NCBI GenBank assembly: GCA_900318865.1
Contig: ONMF01000014.1
Coordinates: 1 to 52,995 of the forward strand
From: an uncultured Prevotellaceae bacterium
Lineage (GTDB): Bacteria; Bacteroidota; Bacteroidia; Bacteroidales; Muribaculaceae
DNA: 52,995 nt
Reading direction: 5' to 3'
A program made the position numbers and the translations under genes. Of the stretch, positions 1 to 8,621 are shown one piece after another (positions within the stretch are counted from its first letter, which is position 1; every line of letters starts with the position of its first letter). Below the pieces are notes generated by a model. That model was not told the DNA's origin and searched no databases. It saw only the letters and a list, made by a program, of their open reading frames with translations.

Positions 1-99
1 ACGAATAAGCGAGCGCAAAGACAAATTTATTTGAGCTTTGCCGAGCGTGAGTAACTTCGGCGCAGCCAACGTTACGAATAAGCGAGCGCAAAGACAAAT
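1..99. repeat. Tandem palindromic intergenic repeat, 73-bp period (1.4 copies visible)
   Basis: The stretch beginning ACGAATAAGCGAGCGCAAAG at 1 recurs at 74, so the period is 73 bases; the left edge lies outside the window. Within a unit the two arms are imperfectly complementary: GTTAC plus a GCGAG..CAAA run on the left (71-98) and TTTGAGCTTTGCCGAG plus GTAAC on the right (30-55). Right arm has TTTG at 30-33 and TAACTTCG at 52-59 (18-base spacer). The second copy stops after its left arm; that arm read on the minus strand has TTTG (CAAA at 95-98) and TAACGTTG (67-74), spacer 20. Same family as 45521-45590 and, more distantly, 48441-48652. Bases 100-145 hold nothing further that I recognise. 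Confidence 0.8.
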
Positions 100-145
100 A
101 TTGTGCAAGGCGAATACAATGTACTGACTTGCCGGTGCACGTGAT

Positions 146-871
146 TTAGAACCAGAGGAAAAAGTCTTCGCGTTGTAATTTGGGATTGGCGACGATGATG
201 GCGATTTTTTCGTTGGTAAAGGTTTGGCCGCGCTGGGCATAGGCCTGGGCATCGAGCCACAACCGCTTCATGAGTGGCTCTCGGCTGAGATTGCGCATCA
301 CCAGCACGCCACCGCAGTCGATGGTCCACTGCACGCAACCGAGGGCGTGGTCATAGTCGGCCTCGGCGCATGGCAAATCGTTGACCAGCACAAAGGGTTG
401 CGCGCCGGCGGCATCCACGGCCCGGCGGTAGTCGGCCACAGCTACGGCGGGGTCGTCGTAACATTCCACACGCGGCAACAGCGGCTCCAACACCCTGCCC
501 ACGACGGGGTAGCGATCGAGGTGCGGCTCGTAGAGCCACAAGCGGCTGCTGCGGTCCACGGCCATCATGCAGGCTGTGGACACACCGTAGCTCGTCCCCA
601 CCTGCAGGATGCACGGCGGGTTGAAAAAATTGACCAGGCGAAACAGCATCTTGGCGTTCTTGGCCGAGATGATGCGCGGGTGGTGCCAGTGGTGGCTCAC
701 AGCGTGCACAACGGCCGCGCGCAGCTGCGCGATGTCATCATAGGCATAATAAGGCAGACGCTCGCGCAACACATCGAGCACAAAGCGGAAGGCAAATGGC
801 GAATGAATGCCAAAGCCTTGACTGCGATGGTGCCTGCTCAGTGCCGTGCGATATCTGTGAATGCGCCCCAC
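146..871 (-). CDS. Class I SAM-dependent methyltransferase-like protein
   Basis: A 241-residue soluble protein with a Rossmann-like core. Residues near 90-100 read ILQVGTSYGVSTACMM, which matches motif I (hydrophobic strand, then GxSxG-type loop) of O-methyltransferase-like SAM-binding proteins, followed by a strand ending in an acidic residue (LWLYEPH) expected to hold the ribose of SAM. The substrate cannot be told from sequence. The start is a GTG at 869-871; no ATG lies in frame before the upstream stop. It begins 17 bases after the stop of the YfhO-like gene, so it is probably the last gene of that transcript. The N-terminal segment with HSPFAFRFV is shared by related Bacteroidetes proteins as far as I recall. 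Function beyond the fold is inference. Confidence 0.7.
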   Translation of the reverse strand: MGRIHRYRTALSRHHRSQGFGIHSPFAFRFVLDVLRERLPYYAYDDIAQLRAAVVHAVSHHWHHPRIISAKNAKMLFRLVNFFNPPCILQVGTSYGVSTACMMAVDRSSRLWLYEPHLDRYPVVGRVLEPLLPRVECYDDPAVAVADYRRAVDAAGAQPFVLVNDLPCAEADYDHALGCVQWTIDCGGVLVMRNLSREPLMKRLWLDAQAYAQRGQTFTNEKIAIIVANPKLQREDFFLWF

Positions 872-887
872 GTCAAGCTCGGTTGTT

Positions 888-3398
888 TCACTTGGTTTTC
901 TTCATTTGCCTGAACACGGCCACATTGACAGCGGCAAGCAGCAGCACAAAGATGGCGATGATGGCCCAGCGCGCCACAGCATCGGTAGTGTGCACCTCTT
1001 CAGGGTCGAACACCATCTCAACCGTGTGGTCGCCGGCCGGCAACTGCATGGCCCGCAGCACATAGTTCACCCGGCCTATCTGAGCCGGCTGGCCGTCGAT
1101 GGTGGCCTTCCATCCCCAGGGGAAGAACACCTCGCTGAAGACAGCCAAGCCGCCTTGCGCCGAGTGGGCACGATAGGTGAGGCGATTGGGCGCATAGGCC
1201 GTGAGGGCGATGGTGTCGCCCGGCTGGTGCGGCCGCGCTGCACCCAGCACCTGCTGGAACTGGCCGTCGGCCACTGCCCAGCGTGCCGGCTCTATCGAGT
1301 CGAGGGCGGCCATTTCGGCGTCGGCACCGGCCACATAAGCCAGCGAATCGACAAACCATGCATTGCCCAGCGCACCGGCGTTGAGCTGCGCCACGCTGTC
1401 GGTAAGAATCACATATCGGGTGTTGAGCATGTTGAGCACCGCCATGTTGGCACGGCTCAACTGACGCTCAATCAGGTCGTTGTAGCGGGTGAGCTTGGCG
1501 GCATGGTAACCGCCCACGGTCTTATGGAAATAACTGGGCATGGCCTCGGCAAAGTGCTGCTGGTCGAGCACGCGATAATGCAGCGTGCTGTCCTGCAAAA
1601 TCTGCACATCGACGGGTCGCGGCTGGAACGCCGTGGGGGTGACATCGTAGTGCGAAACGAAAGTGTCTTGATTGACATATCGCTTGTCGACGGCGTACAT
1701 GTCCACCAGCACTACAAGCGCCAGCGCGGCACTCGCCACCGATGCCTTGACCTTGTTCATCACAAAGGCCATCAGCACCGCAAATCCCAGCACCAGCACC
1801 AGCAGGCTGCGACCGGCATCGGCGCTCACCATCGAGCCGCGCACCGCACGGATGGCGGCATCCACAGTGGGATATTGCTGGATTTGCCCGCTGGCCACCA
1901 GCTGCTCGTGCTCCATGGCCGAATAGCTGCCGAAAATGCCGGGTGCCAGCCAGGTGACCAGGCACACCAGCGCACAGAAGCCAAACGAGCCATAGAACGC
2001 GCCGCGGTTCTTCTTCATGAAATCGAGGTCGGTCATCATTTCCTTGAGCGCCAGCACCGCCAGCAGCGGCATGGTTATCTCGGCGATGACCAGGATGCTG
2101 GCCGGCGTTCGGAACTTGTTATACATCGGAAAATAGTCAATCATCCAGTCGGTGAGCCACATCATGTTATGCCCCCACGAAAGGAACATGGTGAAGAATG
2201 TGACCACCACCAGCGCCCACTTGACCGGGCCCTTGACCACCACGCACCCCAGCAAGAAAAGCGCACAGATGAGCGCCCCCACGTAGACCGGCCCGTTGGT
2301 CATGGGCTGGTCGCCGAAGTACTGCGGAAATTGTTGCAAAATCTGGAAATCCTGACCACTCATCTCGCCGGCCTCGGCCATCGACTGTGCCTTGCCGGTG
2401 TCGCTGAGCGAGAGAAAAACATTGTCGCCATGCTCGGGACGGATGGTGGCACCGCCTTTCACGTTGGGGATGAGCAAGGTGAATGTCTCATCTTTGCCAT
2501 AGCTCCACTGCGTGATGTAATCTTTGTCGAGTCCGCCGGCAGTGGCCTGAGCCTGCGGCGCGCCGTCGGTCGAAAGCGGCGTAAGCTCGCTATGACCGCC
2601 GCGGATGGTCTCACGAGCGTATTTGTACGACATGTATAGGCTCGGCGCATTGGCTGCCACGGCCAGCATCGCCGCCACGGCCAGCGCTCCGGTGGCAATG
2701 CACCAGCGCCCCACTTTCTTGTCGAGAATCGCCTTGACGAGGAATCCCACCACCAGCGCAGCCACCAGGAAGAGCGAGTAATAGGTCATCTGCACATGGT
2801 TCGAGAGCAGCTGCAACGCCGCCATGAGCGCCGCCAGTGCCGCACCGCCCAGATAATGGCCGCGGTAGCACCACACGATACCCGCAATCGTGGGCGGAAT
2901 ATAGGCCAGGGTGAGCAATTTCCAGATGTGGCCCGCGCCGATGAGAATGAAGAAATAGCTCGAAAAACCGTAGCCGATGGCACCCAGCACAGCCAGATAC
3001 CACTTCACTTTGAAGGCCAGCAGCATGATGAAGAATCCCAGCATCATGATGAAAATCCAGCTCACAGGCTGCGGGAAGCCCAGCGAATAGACTTTTCCCA
3101 CCCATGAGAGCAGCGGCGTGCTGCTGTAGGTGGGCTTGATTTGGAATGTGGGCATGCCGCCAAACAGCGCGTCGGTCCATCGTGAAATTTCACCCGTCTG
3201 CTGTTGATAGGCGGTGATTTCCTGGCCGTTGGCCGTTCCTTGCATGACATCGGACTGCTGAAGCACATCGCCATCTACATCGGCCGGATAGAAATAGGCC
3301 CACGAGATGGCCGCAAAAGTGAGCACCGCCACCACACACTGCAGCAGCGAGCGCAGCGTGACGGTTCCAAACAGGGTTTTATTGAGCATATTGTTCAT
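888..3398 (-). CDS. YfhO family multi-spanning membrane protein
   Basis: An 836-residue polytopic membrane protein. It starts with a transmembrane segment (FGTVTLRSLLQCVVAVLTF), then a soluble loop, then about ten hydrophobic spans between residues 100 and 580, and ends with a periplasmic-looking beta-rich domain before one last helix close to the C terminus. Length and layout fit the YfhO family (Bacillus YfhO takes part in glycosylating lipoteichoic acid; the family has a GT-C-like fold). In Bacteroidetes the substrate is unknown. The ATG at 3396-3398 was chosen over an in-frame codon at 3503 because the longer form would overlap the preceding gene and would place non-membrane residues before the signal-anchor. 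A TTTG-N20-TAATTTTA promoter lies just upstream (3432-3463). Cotranscription with the downstream methyltransferase is likely. Confidence 0.85.
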   Translation of the reverse strand: MNNMLNKTLFGTVTLRSLLQCVVAVLTFAAISWAYFYPADVDGDVLQQSDVMQGTANGQEITAYQQQTGEISRWTDALFGGMPTFQIKPTYSSTPLLSWVGKVYSLGFPQPVSWIFIMMLGFFIMLLAFKVKWYLAVLGAIGYGFSSYFFILIGAGHIWKLLTLAYIPPTIAGIVWCYRGHYLGGAALAALMAALQLLSNHVQMTYYSLFLVAALVVGFLVKAILDKKVGRWCIATGALAVAAMLAVAANAPSLYMSYKYARETIRGGHSELTPLSTDGAPQAQATAGGLDKDYITQWSYGKDETFTLLIPNVKGGATIRPEHGDNVFLSLSDTGKAQSMAEAGEMSGQDFQILQQFPQYFGDQPMTNGPVYVGALICALFLLGCVVVKGPVKWALVVVTFFTMFLSWGHNMMWLTDWMIDYFPMYNKFRTPASILVIAEITMPLLAVLALKEMMTDLDFMKKNRGAFYGSFGFCALVCLVTWLAPGIFGSYSAMEHEQLVASGQIQQYPTVDAAIRAVRGSMVSADAGRSLLVLVLGFAVLMAFVMNKVKASVASAALALVVLVDMYAVDKRYVNQDTFVSHYDVTPTAFQPRPVDVQILQDSTLHYRVLDQQHFAEAMPSYFHKTVGGYHAAKLTRYNDLIERQLSRANMAVLNMLNTRYVILTDSVAQLNAGALGNAWFVDSLAYVAGADAEMAALDSIEPARWAVADGQFQQVLGAARPHQPGDTIALTAYAPNRLTYRAHSAQGGLAVFSEVFFPWGWKATIDGQPAQIGRVNYVLRAMQLPAGDHTVEMVFDPEEVHTTDAVARWAIIAIFVLLLAAVNVAVFRQMKKTK

Positions 3399-3431
3399 TG
3401 TTGTTTTGTTTCCGTGATAAGTTTGAGCTGG

Positions 3432-3463
3432 TAAAATTACGAAAAAGCGAGCGAAAAGCCAAA
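3432..3463 (-). promoter_or_regulatory. Bacteroidetes-type promoter for the YfhO-like gene (half copy of the palindromic repeat)
   Basis: Read on the minus strand: TTTG (CAAA at 3460-3463), 20 bases, TAATTTTA (3432-3439), then the ATG about 34 bases further. The spacer with its GCTTTTCGCTCGC core resembles the left arm of the repeats at 1-99 and 45521-45590, so this promoter looks like a single arm of that repeat family. The -33 box lies next to the stop codon of the upstream gene. Confidence 0.6.
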
Positions 3464-3468
3464 AGAAT

Positions 3469-4026
3469 TCATTCTTCTTCGCACCCCGTGGCGCATGAGG
3501 CAAGGTTGGGCAAGAAAAAATGCCACATCACCAGCGCGGCGGTGTTGGCCACGTTGAGCGAGTGCTTGGTGCCACGCTGCGGAATCTCGATGCAGCAGTG
3601 GCAGGCATCGACCACCTGCTGGTCCACGCCGCGCACCTCGTTACCCAGCACCACAGCATATTTTCGGGCCGGGTCCACATCGAAACGCTCCATGCCGATG
3701 CTGCCATGCACCTGTTCAATGGCACACACCTCGTAGCCCTGTTCCTTGAGCCGCCGCACGGCCTCGAGGGCCGTGGCGCAGTAGTCCCAGGGCACACTGT
3801 CTTCGGCCCCGAGGGCCGTCTTGTGGATTTCGGGGCGCGGCGGGGTGGCAGTGATGCCGCACAGCACCACGCGCTCCACGGCAAAGGCATCGGCCGTGCG
3901 CAGGATGCTCCCCACGTTCATCTCGCTGCGCACGTTGTCGAGCACCACCACAAGCGGGGTTTTGGCCATCTTGGCATATTGCTCGGCGCTGACGCGGTGC
4001 AACTCGGTCATTGTTTTTTTCTTCAT
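3469..4026 (-). CDS. TrmH/SpoU family RNA 2'-O-ribose methyltransferase
   Basis: A 185-residue SPOUT-class enzyme. All three SpoU motifs are visible: motif 1 NVRSEMNVGSILRTADAF (about residues 31-48), motif 2 YAVVLGNEVRGV (about 123-134) and motif 3 IEIPQRGTKHSLNVANTAA (about 146-164), which build the deep trefoil knot that binds SAM. It is a minimal catalytic domain without the N-terminal L30e-like substrate domain of RlmB, so tRNA rather than 23S rRNA is a reasonable guess, but the target base is not known. A minus-strand TAATTTTG box at 4031-4038 suggests its own promoter. The C-terminal tail ends in an acidic stretch (CEEE) inside the start of a repeat-like promoter. Confidence 0.88.
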   Translation of the reverse strand: MKKKTMTELHRVSAEQYAKMAKTPLVVVLDNVRSEMNVGSILRTADAFAVERVVLCGITATPPRPEIHKTALGAEDSVPWDYCATALEAVRRLKEQGYEVCAIEQVHGSIGMERFDVDPARKYAVVLGNEVRGVDQQVVDACHCCIEIPQRGTKHSLNVANTAALVMWHFFLPNLASCATGCEEE

Positions 4027-4030
4027 ACGG

Positions 4031-4064
4031 CAAAATTACACACTTTTCAGAGTGCCGCTACAAA
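4031..4064 (-). promoter_or_regulatory. Probable promoter of the TrmH-type gene
   Basis: Minus strand TAATTTTG (CAAAATTA at 4031-4038) five bases before the start codon, with a TTTG (CAAA at 4061-4064) 22 bases upstream. Spacing is slightly long. A start site this close to the ATG would give a very short leader. Confidence 0.4.
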
Positions 4065-4111
4065 AAAGGCGCAAGAAAACTTACGCCTTGGTGATTTTTA
4101 AGTCGAAACCG

Positions 4112-5101
4112 TCATTTTGGCAACGTGAACTTCACAGGAATCTGCAGCCAGCACTCCACAGGAGCACCGTCGCGCGTGGCAGGCTCGAAAGGCGGCAGCT
4201 GCATACACACGCGCCGAGCCTCGTCGTCGAGCTCAGCCATGAGTATTTTCACGACCTTAGTCTCGGTCACCTTGCCCGTCTTGTCGATGAGGCAGTCCAC
4301 CACCACGGTGCCCGCTTCACGCGCTTCGAGCGCCTTCTCAGGATACACGATGGTTTCGCCAATGAATTTATTCATCGCCTGGGTTCCTCCCGGGAACTTG
4401 GGAAGCACCACATTGTCGGCCTCGGTGATGTCGCGCTCGGTTTTCTCCACGTCCACGCTCATGTCGGGGTTAAAGGCCGAGAGGGCCGTCACCACGTCGT
4501 TATAATGCTCGGCATTGGCAGCATCGAGCGTGGCGGCTTTTTTGAAGGCTTCGATTGCCGCATCGCGGTTGTGCAAGCCCACCTGTGTGTAGCCCAAGGC
4601 CACACAGGCCGTCACATCGTCGGGACGGGCACGCAGCACCTCGTTCAGGTCGTCCAGGGCGGCATCGTAATTCTTGGTGTTCTGAAAAGCGATGGCACGT
4701 TCCAGCCGGCAGTCCACATTGGTGGGGTCGATGATGATCGCATTCGACAACGCCGAAATAGCCGAGGCGGTGTCGGCCAGTTGCTCGTGAGTGAGCCCCA
4801 AGTGATAATACACATTGCTCAGAAACGGCCCGTTCTCCTTGCGGTCGATTTCCCCCGAAGCTTTGTCAAGCAGTTCGAGGGCTTCATGGAAGTTGTTCTG
4901 GCGATATTTGATGATTCCCATATAGGCTTGAGCCAGATGGTAGGTGGGGTCGGCCTTGAGCACGCCCTGAAAGTGGGTCAACGCCGCATCGTAATTGCGG
5001 GCTGTGAACTCGGTCACACCCTGGTCAAACCGCGATTGAGCCGCCGCCGTGACAGCCAGCGCCACTGCACAGATTGCCATTAAAAGTCGTTTCGTTTTCA
5101 T
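4112..5101 (-). CDS. Secreted TPR protein with C-terminal TonB domain
   Basis: A 329-residue exported protein. Residues 1-21 are a Sec signal peptide (MKTKRLLMAICAVALAV, cleavage after AAAQ). Residues about 25-215 form several tetratricopeptide repeats (for example YDAALTHFQGVLKADPTYHLA and YDAALDDLNEVLRARPDDV), and residues about 240-329 are a TonB/TolA C-terminal domain (FPGGTQAMNKFIGETIVYP ... GTVVVDCLIDKTGKV ... PPFEPATRDGAPV). Such proteins are common in Bacteroidetes periplasm; the TonB-like end may dock to outer-membrane receptors or act in envelope assembly, but no specific role is known to me. The ATG at 5099-5101 was chosen over codons at 5110 and 5170 because it begins the signal peptide. 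Its own promoter lies at 5137-5171. Confidence 0.85.
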   Translation of the reverse strand: MKTKRLLMAICAVALAVTAAAQSRFDQGVTEFTARNYDAALTHFQGVLKADPTYHLAQAYMGIIKYRQNNFHEALELLDKASGEIDRKENGPFLSNVYYHLGLTHEQLADTASAISALSNAIIIDPTNVDCRLERAIAFQNTKNYDAALDDLNEVLRARPDDVTACVALGYTQVGLHNRDAAIEAFKKAATLDAANAEHYNDVVTALSAFNPDMSVDVEKTERDITEADNVVLPKFPGGTQAMNKFIGETIVYPEKALEAREAGTVVVDCLIDKTGKVTETKVVKILMAELDDEARRVCMQLPPFEPATRDGAPVECWLQIPVKFTLPK

Positions 5102-5136
5102 CGTTGTCATTAGTTTTAAAAGTAATCGTACTACGG

Positions 5137-5171
5137 CAAAGTTACAATTTTCTTTGAAACCATCCAACAAA
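5137..5171 (-). promoter_or_regulatory. Promoter of the TPR-TonB gene
   Basis: Minus strand TAACTTTG (CAAAGTTA at 5137-5144). Upstream boxes are TTTG (CAAA at 5168-5171, spacer 23) or GTTG (CAAC at 5165-5168, spacer 20). It sits between the stop of der and this gene, so the TPR gene need not depend on the der transcript. Confidence 0.55.
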
Positions 5172-5182
5172 CGCCCACAAAA

Positions 5183-6496
5183 TCACTTTTCGCGGAAGAA
5201 AAGATTGATCATAGTGCCGCGGAAGTCCCAGTTCTCGCGGATTTTGTTCTCGAGGTAGCGTTTGTAGGGGTCACGAATCCATTGCGGCAGGTTGCAGAAG
5301 AAAATGAAGGTGGGCACATACGCTCCCTTGAGCATGGTGATGTACTTGATTTTGATAAACTTTCCCTTCACAGCAGGAGGCGGATAGGCCTGAATGGCGG
5401 CTTGCAACACATTGTTCAGCTGCGAGGTGGGAATCACCGTCTGGCGGTTACGGTACACATCGATGGCCGTTTCCAGCACCTTGTAGATGCGTTGCTTGGT
5501 GAGTGCCGACCCGAAGATGATGGGAAAATCGGTGAACGGCGCGAAACGGTCGCGGATGGCAGCCTCCATCGTGTCGATGGCCCGCTGCGACTTGTGCTCC
5601 ACCAGGTCCCATTTGTTGACGAGCACCACCAGTCCCTTGCGGTTCTTCTGGATGATGGAAAAGATGTTGGCATCCTGGGCCTCGATGCCGCGGGTGGCGT
5701 CGATCAGCAGCACGCACACGTCGCTGTTCTCGATGGCGCGGATGCTGCGCAGCACCGAGTAGTACTCGATGTCCTCGTTCACCTTGGTCTTCTTGCGGAT
5801 GCCGGCGGTGTCCACCAGATAGAAGTCGAAGCCGAACTTGTTGTAGCGCGAATAGATGCTGTCGCGCGTGGTGCCGGCAATGTCGGTGACGATGTTCCGC
5901 TCCTCGTCCATCAGCGCATTGACAAGCGACGATTTGCCGGCATTGGGGCGTCCCACGAAGGCGAACCGCGGCAGTTGCTCAAGGGGCTGCTCCTCGGCCT
6001 GCTTGGGCATGAGGCGCACCACCTCGTCGAGCAGGTCGCCGGTGCCGGTGCCGTTGATAGCCGAAATAGAGAACGGCTGTCCCAGCCCCAACGCATAGAA
6101 CTCGGCCTCGGCGTAGATGCCCTCGTTGTTGTCGTCTTTGTTGGTGACCACAATCACCGGCTTGCGGCAGCGGCGCAGAATGTCGGCCACATGGTCGTCG
6201 AGACTGGTAACCCCGTTTTTAATGTCGACCACAAAGAGAATCACATCGGCCTCGTCGATGGCCAGCTGCACCTGCTTGTTGATTTCGCCCTCGAAAATAT
6301 CCTCGGAATTCACCACCCAGCCGCCGGTGTCGACCACCGACATTTCCATGCCGTTCCATTCCATCTTTCCGTACTGGCGGTCGCGCGTGGTGCCGCTGGT
6401 GTCGTCGACGATGGCCGCGCGGGTTTGCGTCAGCCGGTTGAACAAGGTGGACTTGCCCACGTTAGGGCGTCCCACGATAGCTACTAAGCGTCCCAT
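5183..6496 (-). CDS. der: Ribosome-assembly GTPase Der (EngA)
   Basis: A 437-residue protein with two consecutive GTPase domains, the hallmark of Der. G1 motifs are GRPNVGKST (residues 9-17) and GRPNAGKSS (near 183); G3 motifs DTGG and DTAG and G4 motifs TNKDD and NKWD are present in both halves. The C terminus ([21 protein letters not shown] onward) is the KH-like domain that contacts rRNA. Der acts in late 50S subunit maturation and is essential in most bacteria. It starts 30 bases after the stop of era, which is the usual era-der order in Bacteroidetes. Length is normal and all nucleotide-binding motifs are intact. Confidence 0.97.
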   Translation of the reverse strand: MGRLVAIVGRPNVGKSTLFNRLTQTRAAIVDDTSGTTRDRQYGKMEWNGMEMSVVDTGGWVVNSEDIFEGEINKQVQLAIDEADVILFVVDIKNGVTSLDDHVADILRRCRKPVIVVTNKDDNNEGIYAEAEFYALGLGQPFSISAINGTGTGDLLDEVVRLMPKQAEEQPLEQLPRFAFVGRPNAGKSSLVNALMDEERNIVTDIAGTTRDSIYSRYNKFGFDFYLVDTAGIRKKTKVNEDIEYYSVLRSIRAIENSDVCVLLIDATRGIEAQDANIFSIIQKNRKGLVVLVNKWDLVEHKSQRAIDTMEAAIRDRFAPFTDFPIIFGSALTKQRIYKVLETAIDVYRNRQTVIPTSQLNNVLQAAIQAYPPPAVKGKFIKIKYITMLKGAYVPTFIFFCNLPQWIRDPYKRYLENKIRENWDFRGTMINLFFREK

Positions 6497-6526
6497 GATG
6501 ATATTGTCTGTGTTTTGTTGTTGTCG

Positions 6527-7429
6527 TTATTCAATGTATCCGAATTGCTTGAGCTTTTTCTCCTGGTTGCGCCAGTCGCGCTCCACCTTGACATAAAGCT
6601 CCAGGTACACCCGCTTGCCGAAGAAGCGCTCGATGTCCTTGCGGGCCTCGATGCCCACGCGCTTGAGACGGCTGCCCTGATGGCCGATGACAATTCCCTT
6701 CTGGCTGTCGCGCTCCACGTAGATGACCGCCATGATGTGGATGGCTGTTTCTCCCTCTTCGAATTTCTCGACGATGGCCTGCGTGGCATAGGGCACCTCC
6801 TTGTCGTAGAGCAGCAGAATCTTCTCGCGGATAATCTCGGTGACGAAGAATCGCGAGCTGCGGTCGGTGAGTGCGTCCTTGCCAAAGTAGGGCGGGCTCA
6901 CCGGGAGCAACTCCACAATGCGCCGCATCAGGTTGTCCACATTGAAGTTCTCGGTGGCGCTGGTGGGAAACACCTCGGCTCCGGGCAGCAATTGCTTCCA
7001 GCGGTCGATGATTTGCAGCAGCTGGTCGTTGCCGGTGAGCAGGTCAATCTTGTTAATCACCAGCAAGATGGGAATCTTCTCGCGGGCCACCTTGTCGAGA
7101 AAATCCTGATTCTTGGTGGGCGACTCCACCACATCGGTGACATACAGCAGCACGTCGGCATCGACCAGCGCGCCGGTGCTGTATTCGAGCATGCTCTCCT
7201 GCAACTTGAACTTGGGCTTGAGCACGCCGGGCGTGTCGGAAAACACAATCTGGTAATCCGGCGTGTTCACGATGCCCATGATACGGTGGCGGGTGGTCTG
7301 CGCCTTGCTGGTGATGATTGACAGCCGCTCGCCCACCAGGCGGTTGCTCAGCGTCGACTTGCCCACGTTAGGATTGCCCACAATGTTGACAAAGCCCGCT
7401 CGGTGATTGGGGTTGATATTTGATTCCAC
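6527..7429 (-). CDS. era: Ribosome-assembly GTPase Era
   Basis: A 300-residue protein. The N-terminal GTPase domain has G1 GNPNVGKST (18-26), G2 around KAQTTRHRI, G3 DTPG, G4 NKID. The C-terminal KH domain is clear from GHQGSRLKRVGIEARKDIE followed by VYLELYVKVERDWR, the part that binds the 3' end of 16S rRNA. Era checks 30S maturation at the membrane face of the cytoplasm. Length is the family norm. It follows fabH after a rho-independent terminator (7457-7500), so it probably has its own promoter in 7430-7456, where I could not find a convincing TAnnTTTG box. Confidence 0.97.
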   Translation of the reverse strand: MESNINPNHRAGFVNIVGNPNVGKSTLSNRLVGERLSIITSKAQTTRHRIMGIVNTPDYQIVFSDTPGVLKPKFKLQESMLEYSTGALVDADVLLYVTDVVESPTKNQDFLDKVAREKIPILLVINKIDLLTGNDQLLQIIDRWKQLLPGAEVFPTSATENFNVDNLMRRIVELLPVSPPYFGKDALTDRSSRFFVTEIIREKILLLYDKEVPYATQAIVEKFEEGETAIHIMAVIYVERDSQKGIVIGHQGSRLKRVGIEARKDIERFFGKRVYLELYVKVERDWRNQEKKLKQFGYIE

Positions 7430-7456
7430 TGCTTTGCTACAAGTTAATGATTATCT

Positions 7457-7500
7457 AAAAAAAGCATCGCCACTCGCATTCAAAGTGAGCAGTGATGCCT
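7457..7500 (-). terminator. Rho-independent terminator after fabH
   Basis: On the minus strand a stem GCATCACT (7491-7498 region) pairs with AGTG-GC-GATGC (7463-7475) around a roughly 16-base loop with a three-base bulge, followed at once by a run of seven T (7457-7463). It separates fabH from era. Confidence 0.7.
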
Positions 7501-7526
7501 TTTGCTTTCGTGACGCAGCGTCACCG

Positions 7527-8510
7527 TCAGATGCCCCAGATGAGGTACATGGCCCCCCAGGTGAAACCGGCTCCGAAGGCGGTGAGCACCAGCTTGTCGC
7601 CACACTTGATGCGGCCCTTGTTCTCATCGAGGCACAAGGGGATGGATGCGGCGCTGGTGTTGCCACGGTACTGGATGTTGACCATCACCTTCTCAGAGTC
7701 GATGCCCAGACGGGCGCCCACGGCTTCGATGATGCGCAGGTTGGCCTGATGCGGGACGAACCACTGGATGTCGTCCACGCTCAGATCGTTGCGCTGCATC
7801 ACCTCTTGCGACGAGGTGAGCATGTCCATCACCGCATGCTTGTAGACGGCACGCCCTTCTTGATAGAGGTAGTGCTCGCCGGCCTGAACGGTTTCAACGG
7901 TTGCCGGATGTGCCGAGCCGCCTGCCTTGTATTGCAGGAACTCCAGTCCCGATCCGTCGACATGGAACACCCCGTCCATCACACCCACCGGCTCCTCGGT
8001 GGGCTCCATGAGCACCGCTGCTGCGGCATCGCCGAAGAGAGGGCAAGTGGCGCGGTCCTGATAGTTGACCATCGAGGTCATCTTCTCGGCGCACACCACA
8101 ATCACCTTCTTATACCGGCCGGCTCTGATATAGGCCGCGGCGTCGTAGCTTGCCACGATGAATCCGGCACAAGCGGCCTGGATGTCGTAGGCATAGCATT
8201 TCTTCTCCAGCCCGCACTGGTGAGCAATCACCGATGCGGTCGACGGGAAGCGATAGTCGGGATTCGACGTGGCGCATATCAGCAAGTCCACATCATCGGG
8301 GTTGGTACCTGTGCTTTCGAGCAGGCGCCGCACCGCTATGGCCCCCATGTAGGACGACCCGACATCTTTCTTGAGCACCCGCCGCTCCTTGATACCCACG
8401 CGGGTGGTAATCCACTCGTCGTTGGTGTCGACCATGTGCGAGAGCATCTCGTTGTCGAGCACATCGTCGGGGACATAGGATGCGATACCTGAAATCTTTG
8501 CGTTCAGCAT
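7527..8510 (-). CDS. fabH: 3-oxoacyl-ACP synthase III (KAS III)
   Basis: A 327-residue condensing enzyme that joins acetyl- or branched-acyl-CoA to malonyl-ACP to begin fatty acid synthesis. The catalytic triad is visible: Cys114 in DIQAACAGF, His in VPHQANLRI, and Asn in YRGNTSAAS. The start motif TRVGIKER and the tail FGAGFTWGAMYL are typical. It lies downstream of DUF177-rpmF, the usual lipid/ribosome cluster, but a structured element (8539-8576) separates it from rpmF and a terminator follows it, so its expression may be set independently. plsX, often found between rpmF and fabH, is absent here. Confidence 0.97.
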   Translation of the reverse strand: MLNAKISGIASYVPDDVLDNEMLSHMVDTNDEWITTRVGIKERRVLKKDVGSSYMGAIAVRRLLESTGTNPDDVDLLICATSNPDYRFPSTASVIAHQCGLEKKCYAYDIQAACAGFIVASYDAAAYIRAGRYKKVIVVCAEKMTSMVNYQDRATCPLFGDAAAAVLMEPTEEPVGVMDGVFHVDGSGLEFLQYKAGGSAHPATVETVQAGEHYLYQEGRAVYKHAVMDMLTSSQEVMQRNDLSVDDIQWFVPHQANLRIIEAVGARLGIDSEKVMVNIQYRGNTSAASIPLCLDENKGRIKCGDKLVLTAFGAGFTWGAMYLIWGI

Positions 8511-8538
8511 AGTGTGAAGATGTTCATTAAAAAGTAAA

Positions 8539-8576
8539 TCCTAAATAATCGTGCCGTGGCACCTTGTTATTTAGGA
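8539..8576 (-). promoter_or_regulatory. Attenuator-like hairpin between rpmF and fabH
   Basis: Perfect 10-base arms TCCTAAATAA (8539-8548) and TTATTTAGGA (8567-8576) enclose a second small inverted repeat GTGC/GCAC (8551-8562). On the minus (sense) strand the stem is followed by TTTACTTTTTAATG, a T-rich tract, just 28 bases before the fabH start. It could terminate part of the rpmF transcripts or shape the fabH leader. The fold and T tract are seen; regulation is inference. Confidence 0.5.
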
Positions 8577-8621
8577 CACACCACTGTGTTTTCAGTCACC
8601 AGGATTGTGCGTTGTGCAAGA

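Noticed and set aside
861..2639. A 592-codon plus-strand frame opposite the YfhO-like gene
   Set aside because: His-rich composition and no recognisable domain; a shadow of the minus-strand gene.
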